DNA of 19,930 nucleotides from Schoenoplectus triqueter (GCA_964058805.1 CAXKVV010001837.1:1-19930); one strand, 5' to 3'. Positions 1-8,339 are shown, numbered from the stretch's first letter. Numbers and translations are program-made. The notes: generated by a model from the sequence alone, not told the origin.

Positions 1-138
1 GAACCTACCTACAGAACGGTTCACATTCACTGTTTTGTGGATGAATCTACCTACAGACCGATTCAATCTCACAGTCTCGGGAAATGAGCCAGGAGACAAA
101 CTCATCGACGAACGAGTTCAGTCTTGCCAGCTCAAATG

Positions 139-387
139 GTCATGAATTACTTATTCATGACACCGAGTCATTAAGATGTCGCTTCGCTCGGACATCGTAA
201 GGTTCTTCTTCTTCAAAGTCGACATATCTCTCCATGCTGATGTCGTGGCTTTGGTCATTCTTCAACGAGTGTCGAGATGTTCTTGTCTCGACTAATCATT
301 CCACATATTGCATTACTTGTGCAAAATTACTATGTTGCCCTACACCCCTTGTGTGAGCGTATTCAATCATGAGTTACTTGCTCATGG
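139..387 (+). other. Two stem-loops with a conserved 7-nt loop inside a ~228-bp direct repeat
   Basis: GTCATGAA (139-146) pairs with TTCATGAC (154-161) around a TTACTTA loop. A second copy pairs CATGAG (368-373) with CTCATG (381-386) around a TTACTTG loop. Each is followed by a GAGTCATTAAGATGTC stretch, so they are two diverged copies of one direct repeat about 228 bp apart. The A-T pair next to the loop in the first is G-C in the second, a compensatory change. The same pair occurs in the other two arms. Function unknown. Confidence 0.6.
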
Positions 388-462
388 CAGCGAGTCATTA
401 AGATGTCACCTATCTAGGACATCGTAATGTTAGTATCGTAGCTCTGGTTATTCTTCATCAAG

Positions 463-888
463 TGTCAAGATATTCTTGTCTCGACATGTTCCTTCATGTT
501 GCTATCAAAGCCTTATTCATCTCACGTCAAGATGTTCTTGTCTCAACGTATCTTGTTATTCTTCATTAAGCGTCAAGATGTTCTTGTCTTGACATATCTT
601 CTTGTTTTGCTATTAAAGCCTTAATCATCTCACGTCAAGATGTTCTTGTCTCAACGTATCTTCTTCATATTGCTATCGAAGCCTTAATCATCCTACGTCA
701 AGATGTTCCTGTCTCGACGTATTTTACCATTCTTTATCAAATGTCAAGATGTTCTTGTCTCGACGTATCTTCTCCTGTTGCTATCAAAGCCTTAATCTTC
801 TCACGTCAAGATGTTCCTGTCTCAACGCATCTTTTCGTGTTGTCATTGCAACCTTATTTATCCTCCGTCAAGGTATTCTCGTCTTGAC
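463..888 (+). repeat. Alternating 46/62-bp tandem repeats, each with a short hairpin (8 copies)
   Basis: Units start with GTCAAGA or GTCGAGA at 463, 526, 572, 634, 697, 743, 805 and 867, giving spacings of 63, 46, 62, 63, 46, 62 and 62 bp. The long unit contains a segment like TGTTGCTATCAAAGCC; the short one contains an ATTCTTCATCAAG-like segment. Each unit has an imperfect or perfect stem of seven bases around an eight-base loop (GTTCTTG core). The open frame across this array is a by-product of the repeats. Confidence 0.8.
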
Positions 889-961
889 TATTCATTCTAA
901 ATGTTATATTATGTGTGCAAATGTTCTTATATGGCTCTACACTCCTTATGTGAGCATGTTT

Positions 962-2190
962 ATTCATTTCTAAAATGCACAAAGTCTATTATATAATATC
1001 TTCCATTATTATTTTTATTATGAAGATGCATTTATTTATTATTATTATTATTACTATTATTATTATTATTATTATATTCTTATTACTATTATTATTTTTT
1101 ATTATTATTATTTTTATTTCTTAAACTCTATTTATCTATGTAGAAAATTATTTACAAAAATAATAGAAAAGGGGTTAGCTATTTAACTAGAGTTTCATTT
1201 ATATATTTTTTTATTTTTTTATAATAGCTAAAGTAGTAAAATTCTATTTTTATTATTTCTAAACTCTATTTATTCTATAGAAAATCACTTACAAAAATAA
1301 TAGAAAATAAAATGGTTATGATTTTTATTTATATTTTTAAAAATGTTTATGGTAGCCAAAGTAATAGAATTTTATTATTATATTCTATTATATTGTAATA
1401 CCATTCATTATGTAGGAATTATTTACAAAATCAAAAGATGGTTAGCTATACTATTTTTACTATTATTATTTTTATTATTTTTTTTTTGTTTTGTTCTATT
1501 TTTAATATCTATAATAGCTAAGAAGAAATCATTTACTAATATTCTATCCTATTTATTATACTATTCATTATATCTATTTTTATTATTTCTATTTATTATC
1601 TATAGAAAAATATAAGATTTTTTTTTATTATTATTTGAAAATAGTCATAAGAGATGAAATTCATTATGTTTTTATTACAACTATTATTTTTATTACATTT
1701 TATTCATCAAAAGTATTTTTATTATATATTTGTATAGAAATAACAAAAGAAAATACAATTCATATTATAAAACTATATTATCATTCTTTATTATAAAAGA
1801 AAATGTATTTTACTATTTATTACCATAGTAGTATGTTTTGTATATTTTGTGCTATTTATTTTTATTATTCTTTTTACAGAAAATATCAATATAATATCTA
1901 TTATTATATATTTTTTTATTTATCAAAGAACATAGCTAATCTCACTTTTATTATAGCATATTACTATCATCATTATTATTTCATGGAAAATCACTTGAAA
2001 AATCACTAAAATATATCTAGTTATTATTTATGATTTTTATTTGTATTTTTGGAATTTTTATAGTATTTAAAATGACAAGTCAAAGCTAGGTCAACTATAT
2101 CAATATATGTAATGTATTTTGCTTTTAAATTGTTTTATCATGATTATATTTCTAAAACTGGAATATTATTGTATAGAAAAATAGTATGAA
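962..2190 (+). repeat. ATT-rich arm module with a (ATT)n microsatellite
   Basis: This is 1.2 kb of almost pure A/T. A (TTA)n/(ATT)n microsatellite occupies about 1032-1110. Degenerate longer repeats follow, for example TAAACTCTATTTAT at 1122 and about 138 bp later at 1260, each followed by a GAAAAT..TTACAAAAATAATAG-like stretch. The module is conserved at over 90% by eye in the right arm (9560-8340) and in element 2 (18737-19930). No gene is seen; the short open frames here are low-complexity Phe/Tyr/Ile/Leu translations of AT-rich DNA. Confidence 0.75.
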
Positions 2191-2289
2191 AAATAAGAAG
2201 ATTTTAGAAACAAATTTGAGTCAATTTGAAGTTCAAGAGCATTTTCAAATCATTTATTTACTCTATATTATTACTATTCTGTTATTATT

Positions 2290-2440
2290 TAATTACTGGG
2301 CCTAATCTGGGCCTTTGGATCTGCTCCAAGATTGGTGCTCATCTTTCATTTAACTTCGTTCTTACTTGGGCCGCTGGATTCGTCTTAAGATTAAATCATA
2401 CGAGATGTAAGGCCCAGATCCATTCTGGATCTTTATTTAA
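2290..2440 (+). promoter_or_regulatory. Cluster of four TGGGCC/GGCCCA (site II-like) boxes with a TATA-like tract
   Basis: TGGGCC is at 2297, 2308 and 2367, and GGCCCA at 2411. A TTTATTTAAAA tract (about 2429-2440) and a GC-rich segment follow. Site II boxes of this type bind TCP factors in many plant housekeeping promoters (established knowledge). The right arm also has four boxes (8136-8254). Whether they drive transcription here is inference. Confidence 0.4.
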
Positions 2441-3288
2441 AAACATCATTTTATCCCGAACGTCCGATCTCTTCAAGATTCACGCGCGCGCGTCAGTATT
2501 TGCGCTGCCACGATTCTCTGACTCTTCAGTCAACGTAAACTTCAAGATTCGTGCCCTTGGTCGCGCCGGCGACTGCGGCCATCTCCCTCCGATCAGGCGA
2601 CCGTCCCAGTGTCGCCTTGCTACGAGGAGTTATTCTACGGCGTCCGATCAACAATCTATCCGGTGACGGAAGCTGTACAGCAGTATCGTTTGAAGTATAT
2701 TGATAGGAATCGGTACCGAGTTGAATTGTTTGTCAAATTCAACTCATTCATCCGTCAATTCTAAAAATTTTCATGTTATATAGCATCGTCTTTGCTTCCT
2801 TGATGGGTTGACATGATTAATTTCTATCTAAACCTGTACAATATGATCATGGAGTCCAAGATTGTTTGGTACCGTTCGGTACCGATTCAAATTAGGCTTA
2901 TAATCGATCTTCATGCATCATGCAAGCCATCCTAACACTCCTGTACACTTCTAAGCTTGTCTAGAGCGAATTATTAACATTTGAGGTATTAACAATCTAT
3001 GAATCCATGCTAATTGAGTGAAATACCTGATCAGTACTGATGCGATTATCAGTATATGTATTGATCTGATGGAATTAGTTAGATTCTTGAAATCAAGTTT
3101 GCAAAACTCATTTAGGCGACTATAGAACTACCCAATTACTGCCTAGACACAATCTTAGATTCAATTATTATACTAATCATGATTGAAACAGAAGAAACAG
3201 CCCCAATTCATCCCATAGCCTATCAGTATACTAATTCCACTCGATGAATTTACCAAATTCATGCAATTGAACTTGTGAGGAAGCTGAG

Positions 3289-3385
3289 AGGGTTACAGAA
3301 ACCCTTCAATCAACTTTCATCACCAACTCAAAATGAATTATGAAACTAAATCAAATACAAAAATCGGGAGGGTTACAAAAACCCT
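3289..3385 (+). other. Pair of AGGGTT-AACCCT hairpins
   Basis: AGGGTT-ACAGA-AACCCT (3289-3305) and AGGGTT-ACAAA-AACCCT (3369-3385) are perfect 6-bp stems with 5-nt loops, 80 bp apart, each followed by TCAA. The right arm has two as well (7348-7364, 7419-7435), 71 bp apart, although the sequence between is diverged. They may be protein-binding or RNA structure elements. Confidence 0.5.
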
Positions 3386-3751
3386 TCAATCGAGTTTTAT
3401 ATTATCCCATATGCTCTATAATCATGCTCAATATCAAGAAAAAGAAGGAAAATGAGAAAAAAAGGAAAGAGATGGAGGAAGAAATGAAGAAATCAAGAAC
3501 TGATAAAGAAAAAAAAAGAGGAATTCCATTGCTGCCTTGCTATTCATATCAATGCCTTCAAGATTACATGTAACAAACAGTAATTACCTAAATTTCTGAC
3601 ACTCCTTGAGATGATTTAGCTGCTGAATGAAGATCTAAGCTTTATAGAATTGGAGAAGTTGAATTGAAAAGAAAAGAACTAATATCTCTCTCTTGCTGTT
3701 TATCTCTCTCCTTGCTTTTTAATCATCCCCCCTTTCAGTGTTAACAGAAGG

Positions 3752-3783
3752 TTTATATAGACATTTTGCTTAATTGTGATTGG
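3752..3783 (-). promoter_or_regulatory. Outward-facing TATA/CCAAT promoter candidate, left arm
   Basis: On the minus strand TCTATATAAA (3761-3752) is a strong plant TATA match, with CCAAT about 20 bp upstream (3783-3779). Downstream on that strand lies a purine-rich (GA) stretch like a plant 5' leader (complement of about 3720-3670). Further on there is an AG|GTAATT splice-donor-like site (about 3590). The right arm has the same arrangement. Confidence 0.35.
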
Positions 3784-3990
3784 TTCCATCATTAGTGGCC
3801 GGATTATGCTTCTCAATTAATCTCATCCCTTGATTGCTTCTTACTCAATGGTTAGGATCAAATTGTGTTTCTTTTCAGCTAATCCATTGACTTAAGTCAA
3901 CCCTTGACAGTTCTAGGTTGTTAGAGTCAGTTAAATCTTCTTTCTATTTACTCCTTTGCCACTCACCCTTATCACTCGGGTCTCCCATGT

Positions 3991-4050
3991 TTCCAGAGCC
4001 TTCTAGAACATTCTAAGCACTTGATCACCCCTAGTATACTCCCTATATAA
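3991..4050 (+). promoter_or_regulatory. Heat-shock-element-like array plus TATA box, pointing into the core (left)
   Basis: Pentamer units in strict 5-bp phase: TTC 3991, GAG 3996, TTC 4001, GAA 4006 and TTC 4011, four of the five perfect. The core TTCTAGAACATTC fits the nTTCnnGAAnnTTCn heat-shock-factor consensus. A CTATATAA box follows at 4043-4050, about 30 bp on, and then a CT-rich leader-like sequence. The block is one of the best conserved parts of the otherwise diverged inner arm: 22 consecutive bases around the element are the same in the right arm. Heat-responsive plant transposons such as ONSEN (COPIA78) carry such elements (established); activity here is inferred. Confidence 0.5.
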
Positions 4051-4551
4051 CCTCCAAGTCCTTGTAATTTCAATTAATCGATTTGAAAGTTCATTTCTTC
4101 TCTCAAGCCCCATAATCGGCCTATCCATTCAACCATCACCTTTCTTTCATCTGCCCTTCCAATTGGCAGTTTGTACAATCTCTCCATTCCCCCTAGAGTT
4201 GATCCAGCATCTCTGCCTAGACAATTGAGCATTATTCCACTGAGTTCAAGCACTCATGCCCATGGCCGGTTTGTGAATCGGTGGAACATCGACCTAGAGG
4301 CTTCAAACAATCACCCTGACTCTTGCCTTAGCGTCGTGTATGTAAAAGAAGTGAGCTTGCATGATCAATTGAACTTATAAGCATTTATAAAGGTAATTTC
4401 CATTTTCAAGCCGATCAATTGCTTCTGTCAAATGCTATCTCTTCTCTTGCTAATTCCTTCAATTGACTGCTTGAATGAGATCTCAATAGTGCTTGGAAGC
4501 CTCTGTGAAGAAGGATCGGAATAAGGCATCGTGTAGACTCATCTCCCATTG

Positions 4552-4719
4552 ATGGCACCTTCACAGTCGGGCGGGAGGAAGAGGAAGAGAGGAAGAAGAG
4601 AATGGGACGAGGGAGGATCATCGTCGGCCGCGCGCGGTGCATGTGAGCCAACACTCCCAGCAGTGCAAAGTCAGAGAGAGGAGACGCATGGACCAGGTAC
4701 ACACTTCATTCCTCGTTAG
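4552..4719 (+). CDS. Candidate small exon/ORF with a basic nuclear-localisation-like stretch; weak
   Basis: A 55-codon frame starts at ATG 4552, about 500 bp after the left inward TATA box. Residues 7-17 read GGRKRKRGRRE, a very basic stretch like a nuclear localisation signal. An acidic, then Ser/Ala-rich segment follows (about residues 18-30). A splice-donor-like CAG|GTACAC lies inside the frame (GT at 4697). An acceptor-like polypyrimidine tract plus CAG ends at 5569. Joining them would add only about 12 codons before a stop. I recognise no family. The basic run comes from a purine-rich AGGAAGAGG-type tract, so it may be compositional chance. Short upstream ATGs exist (4255). It could be a remnant of a captured gene or of an element protein, or not a gene at all. 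Confidence 0.15.
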   Translation: MAPSQSGGRKRKRGRREWDEGGSSSAARGACEPTLPAVQSQREETHGPGTHFIPR

Positions 4720-4977
4720 ATTTAAATTTCTGACTGTGAATGTGCATAGACATGGTGTATGTCTGCTAGTGTGTGCTATACTCTCATAAACCTGACATAT
4801 GGGCCCCATGTGTAAGCATCTGAGTCTCGGCCCATTAGTCTAGTTATGGATTAGTTAATCCCTTGCTTAGGTTTAATTGATCTGACTTGGCACATCCTGA
4901 TAGGTCCACTTGTTCAATCAATCCATTAATCATCTGTTATAGTATTAATCTATGCTGAGGTGGCTTGCTATGGTTGT

Positions 4978-5205
4978 GCCATGTGGTATGTGCTTGGATG
5001 AAGTGGCCTCCTCTGGCTGTGCCATGTGGCATAGGGTTGGGTTAAGTGGACCTCTGGTGTGGTGCCATGTGGCACTAGGGTGGTGAGGTGGCCCACTGGC
5101 TGTCTGCCACGTGGCACTAAGGTGGGGCCCACCTGTCAGTGACTCATACCAGGGTGGGGCCCACTTGCTGACATGGCCCAATGAGAGGCTGCCACGTGGC
5201 ACACC
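4978..5205 (+). repeat. 43-bp tandem repeats centred on GCCATGTGGC / GCCACGTGGC
   Basis: The box occurs at 4978, 5021, 5064, 5106 and 5191, with spacings of 43, 43, 42 and 85 (two units, one degenerate near 5149). CACGTG, the plant G-box, is present in the copies at 5106 and 5191. TGGGGCCCAC-type motifs lie between (about 5121 and 5155). The G/C-rich composition contrasts with the flanks. Open frames on either strand here follow from the tandem structure. Confidence 0.65.
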
Positions 5206-5621
5206 CTCTCTCTTCGATTATTTTATACCTCCTGTGTTTCTTGTACCCAGTTTGTACCCAGAGCTGCTGTTATCCCCGACTTGCACCCAGAACTGCTCTG
5301 ATCAAATCTCAGCCTTTGATTAATTCATTTATTCTGCCTTTATTTTCCCTGAATTTATTCTGATAGCTCCACTTATCCAAAAATCATGAAAATTTCACCA
5401 AAAAATCCCTAAATTAATGATGATCATCCTTGTAATTTTTAATTCCATTTTTACCCCTCCTTCTCTGGATTAAAAATTCTTTTATTCATAAAACCCTATT
5501 ATTCTTTATGAATTAATCCCTGATCTCAATTGTAGCTCAATGTCTCTGCCAATTATCTCTCTCTTGCAGAAACCACCCTAACTAAATACCAATTAGACTT
5601 ATATTGATATCCATTAGGGCT

Positions 5622-5837
5622 TGATTTGATCAAATGCTGACTACTTATCAGCAATTAATACAAATCTAGACTTGATCAGGTGGTTGCTCCCAGCTTTGGC
5701 ACCTGATCAGTCTTGTGAAATTGACTTTCAATCCCTTAACATGAGGGTGACTTGGTCAAAGAACTGACTACTTATCAGTAATTGACACAAATCAAAGCAT
5801 GGTTAGGTGGTTGCTCCCAGCTTTGGCACCTGATCAG
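5622..5837 (+). repeat. Two direct repeats, 127 bp apart
   Basis: Segments ending at 5710 and 5837 share TGACTACTTATCAG near their start (5638, 5765) and GGTTGCTCCCAGCTTTGGC plus ACCTGATCAG at their end. The unit is about 90 bp with a 127-bp offset. No coding content seen. Confidence 0.7.
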
Positions 5838-6005
5838 CCTTGAAAGCAAAATCACATTTGAAATTTCTCATGACTAGTTGCATCAAAATGCTAGCTTGGC
5901 ATTGACATCATTTCATGTAGCATAGGGATTATACTGCTTCAGCTCCTTTCTAGGGTTAGCTCCAAAGGCAGATTTTTAGGGTTCAATTCTGACCCTCTTC
6001 AATAG

Positions 6006-6510
6006 GTCACTGAGGTGTGGGGCCCACCTGTCAGCGAAAATGGTCACATGGTGACTCATCAGATAGGCTATGCTATTAGATTCATCTACAAGGGACTGTC
6101 AGGTGGGTCCCACTTGTCAGAGAAAATGTAATCAAATGGCTGACTCATCAGGAGATTTTCTCTCTCCTAAATCTCCCGAGGGTCAGCCACCTCGAATGAG
6201 TAGGAGGTGGTGGGGTATTTATATCCTCGTCATTCACCCTATTATTTCATTGTGGGATTAATGCTTAACCTCTGTTCCGGATTGGTTAGCTTTCTTAACA
6301 AAATAGGCTAGGTCCATGTCATTGGAGCTGCTCATAAGGGACTGCCATGTGGGTCCCACTTGTCAGAAAAGATATAATCACATGGTGACACCCAAGAGGT
6401 CTCCTCTCTCCCTCGATCTTCTTGGGTGTCACTCATGCTGAGTGGACAGAGAATAACGGGGTATTTATACTCTTCACTTTGCGTTCAGCATTCCATTGTG
6501 GGACTAATGG
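6006..6510 (+). repeat. 246-bp direct repeats with GGGTCCCACTTGTCAG boxes and TATA-like sites
   Basis: AAGGGACTG at 6090 and 6336 and CATTGTGGGA(T/C)TAATG near 6254 and 6500 mark two copies with a constant 246-bp offset. Each has GTGGGTCCCACTTGTCAG, a CT-rich stretch, and a TATTTATA site (about 6215 and 6461). A further partial copy of the first part begins at 6006 (GGGGCCCACCTGTCAGCG), 91 bp before. The layout resembles duplicated promoter modules, but no downstream gene is visible. Confidence 0.65.
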
Positions 6511-6666
6511 ATTTGTTCCCGGGTTATGCAGCGACCTTTCCTGATCAGTGGGCCATCTTTCCACTGCTCTCTCTCTTCTCCCCCTTTCTTATAATTCATT
6601 ATTAATCATCAGTTTATTTCATTTATTCATCTACTCATCCTTGAAATTTTTCAAGGGTAAACAAGA

Positions 6667-6726
6667 TTATATAGGGAGCATACTGAGAGTGTTCAAGTGT
6701 TTAGAATGTTCTAGAAGGCTCTGAAA
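6667..6726 (-). promoter_or_regulatory. Heat-shock-element-like array plus TATA box, pointing into the core (right)
   Basis: On the + strand GAA 6704, TTC 6709, GAA 6714 and the weaker CTC 6719 lie in 5-bp phase, i.e. TTCTAGAACATTC when read on the minus strand. CTATATAA (6674-6667, minus) follows about 30 bp on. It mirrors the left block, so the two promoters converge on the core. Confidence 0.5.
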
Positions 6727-6923
6727 ACATGGGAGACCCGATTGATAAGAGTGAGTGGCAAAAGAGTAAAAATAATAAGAATATAACTAACTCTAACAGC
6801 TCAAGCTGCACAGTTGGCTTAACAGACAGTGAAAGGAAGCACAAAGAGATCTTGGCCCTTGAGTGAAATGTAATGAAAGGTGGAGATCAATTACAAGGAG
6901 TAATACGGCCACTAATCAACCCA

Positions 6924-6955
6924 CCAATCACAATTGAGCTCCTAATCTATATAAA
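6924..6955 (+). promoter_or_regulatory. Outward-facing TATA/CCAAT promoter candidate, right arm
   Basis: CCAAT at 6924 and TCTATATAAA at 6946-6955 are followed by a purine-rich leader-like stretch with a (GA)n run (7020-7036) and CAG|GTAGTC, a splice-donor-like site (GT near 7150). The same order exists on the minus strand of the left arm, so it is conserved between diverged arms. No coding exon can be named downstream. Confidence 0.35.
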
Positions 6956-7347
6956 CCCTATTCTGGCTATTGAAATGGTGGTAGAAAGAAAGCAGTAAAG
7001 AGACTGGCATTGAAAAGCAAAGAGAGAGAGAGAGAAACGATTTGAGAGATAGAAAAGCAATAGTTGTGAAGAAAAAGGAAATTAAGTTCCTTTTCCAAGT
7101 CAGAATCTTGATTCAACTGCTAGATCATTTTAAGAAGCATCGAAATCAGGTAGTCATTATCAATTGAGTGTAATATCTTAAGGGAATTAGTGTAATATTG
7201 AAATAGCATTTGAATTTCTAATTTTTCTGATTTTCGGATTTCATTTCTTTTCTACTTGAGTGCCTTTCTTTTCTCTTCATTCTCTTGATCATTTCTTGAT
7301 ACTAATCACAATGTGAGTACACTTGGAATACAATATGACTCGGTTGA

Positions 7348-7435
7348 AGGGTTTTTGTAACCCTCCCGAGTATTATTCAAGGGATATCCTAGAGGTAATT
7401 GCAATTAAGATTAGTTGAAGGGTTTGTGTAACCCT
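7348..7435 (-). other. Pair of AGGGTT-AACCCT hairpins, right arm
   Basis: AGGGTT (7348-7353) pairs with AACCCT (7359-7364), and AGGGTT (7419-7424) with AACCCT (7430-7435), both with 5-nt loops. They are counterparts of the pair at 3289-3385. The loops differ (TTTGT, TGTGT) while the stems are intact. Confidence 0.5.
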
Positions 7436-8135
7436 CCTAGCCTTGTTGCAAGCTTAATAGCTCAGCTGAGATGCAATTAAGTGAGATTCACAGTTGAATT
7501 AATGGAAATTCAATTCATACACAATCTCGCATATCTCTCTCTCCACAGTAGCATGCAATTCCTTGTAAATTCATATTGAAATCATAAAGAATGTTAAGTG
7601 ATGTTGTACAGAGGGAGATAGATGCATGAGAAACATGCATACAGCTGTGGCAACTAAGATTGCAATTTAAGTCTGCGATTATTGCTGAATTTTACCAACT
7701 GCTGTTGAATTTTTGTTATAATTCAAGCTGATCACTCGATGAGTATGTCAATTACTTCAAGACGATGAAATACGGTGTAAGAATCACAAGAATTAACGTT
7801 TAATTTGATCAAGAAATCAGCTTGATTCATCTCGGTACCGGATTACATAACTGTACCAAATCGGTACAGTCATTCCCTATCACCCGCCGTATAGATCTTC
7901 GATCAGGTAACACCATTGCACTCCGCTCATCGAGACGACGCTAAGGCCGCCGGCTGATCATTAATCGGAGTTCTCGATCACCGGAAACCACCACCTAGCA
8001 CGAATCCTGATGATGAGATAAGTCAGAAGCTTAGCAGGATTATCTCGCACGAATACTAAAGCACCTACTAATCTTGAAGATTCTTTAATGGGTGAGATCC
8101 ATCAAGAGTTCGGAAATTTAAACGGGGAAAGGATC

Positions 8136-8254
8136 TGGGCCGTAGATCCATTAAGCACGTATCTCAAGCGAATCTGGCGGCCCAAATAAGAATAGAGTTG
8201 AATGAAAGATAGGCGTTGATCTTGATACAGATCTGGCGGCCCAGATTAGGCCCA
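8136..8254 (-). promoter_or_regulatory. Cluster of four site II-like boxes, right arm
   Basis: TGGGCC at 8136 and GGCCCA at 8179, 8238 and 8249 correspond in order and spacing to the boxes at 2411-2297. The boxes survive although flanking sequence differs. Possible TCP-type promoter element; inference. Confidence 0.4.
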
Positions 8255-8339
8255 TTAATTAAATAATAACAGAATAGTAATAATATAGAGTAAATAAATG
8301 ACTTGAAAATGCTCCTGAACTCCAAATTAACTCAAACTT

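Larger units (their letters stand above)
1..2440 (+). repeat. Left outer arm of element 1
   Basis: This block is a near copy of the reverse complement of 10312-8100 and of 17905-19930. In the first 360 bp I count roughly 15 differences to the right arm and 19 to element 2, so about 94-95% identity. It holds, in order, two degenerate ACCTACAGA-type repeats (1-60), two stem-loops (139-161, 367-387), eight hairpin repeats (463-888), an ATT-rich tract (962-2190) and a TGGGCC cluster (2290-2440). Compared with the other copies it has lost about 35 bp near 430 and gained extra hairpin-repeat units. Confidence 0.85.
2441..4050 (+). repeat. Left inner arm of element 1 (diverged inverted repeat)
   Basis: Homology to the right arm becomes patchy after about 2440 but stays collinear. 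Shared landmarks are CGGTACCG motifs (left near 2711 and 2877, right near 7835), paired AGGGTT hairpins (3289, 3369), CT-rich DNA (about 3690), an outward TATA/CCAAT block (3752-3783) and the heat-shock-like promoter (3991-4050). The segment 2455-2690 is GC-rich (a CGCGCGCG run near 2483), and its counterpart in the right arm is hardly alignable. A 146-codon frame at 2226-2666 starts at a non-ATG codon, has no recognisable domain and is not conserved, so I do not call it a gene. Confidence 0.65.
4051..6660. other. Core of element 1, not part of the inverted arms
   Basis: Contents in order: a CT-rich stretch after the left TATA (4051-4200), unremarkable sequence with several short frames to 4540, a GC-rich segment with a candidate small exon (4552-4719), a 43-bp tandem repeat with GCCACGTGGC boxes (4978-5205), AT-rich DNA (5210-5600) holding a good splice-acceptor-like site TCTCTCTTGCAG (5558-5569), 127-bp direct repeats (5622-5837), 246-bp direct repeats (6006-6510), and pyrimidine-rich then AT-rich DNA to 6660 with a perfect CCTTGAAA-TT-TTTCAAGG palindrome (6639-6656). 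No transposase or known host gene fragment is recognised. Confidence 0.6.
6667..8100 (-). repeat. Right inner arm of element 1 (diverged inverted repeat)
   Basis: Reverse-complement counterpart of 4050-2441. Landmarks in the same order on the minus strand: AGGGTT hairpins (7435-7419, 7364-7348), GA/CT repeat (7036-7020), outward TATA/CCAAT (6955-6924), heat-shock-like block (6726-6704) and inward TATA (6674-6667). Over about 100 bp around the heat-shock block identity is near 88% by eye; much of 7450-8100 aligns poorly. No gene is seen between 7150 and 8100. Confidence 0.65.

Noticed and set aside
271..888. CRISPR-like array (regular short palindromic repeats)
   Set aside because: The spacers are themselves repeats, spacing alternates 46/62 bp, the context is plant repetitive DNA, and no cas genes are present.
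1343..2009. Hydrophobic, membrane-like frames in ATT-rich DNA
   Set aside because: Runs of Phe, Leu, Ile and Tyr arise from TTT/TTA/ATT/TAT composition. The frames are broken by indels in the other two copies.
2226..2666. 146-codon frame, the longest in the window
   Set aside because: It starts at a non-ATG codon, half of it is AT-rich hydrophobic translation, it has no recognised domain, and the right-arm counterpart is not preserved.
4945..5323. Frames of 60-85 codons on both strands of the core
   Set aside because: They are produced by the 43-bp repeat on both strands and have no recognised similarity. They also have stop-free translation in overlapping frames, as expected from tandem repeats.
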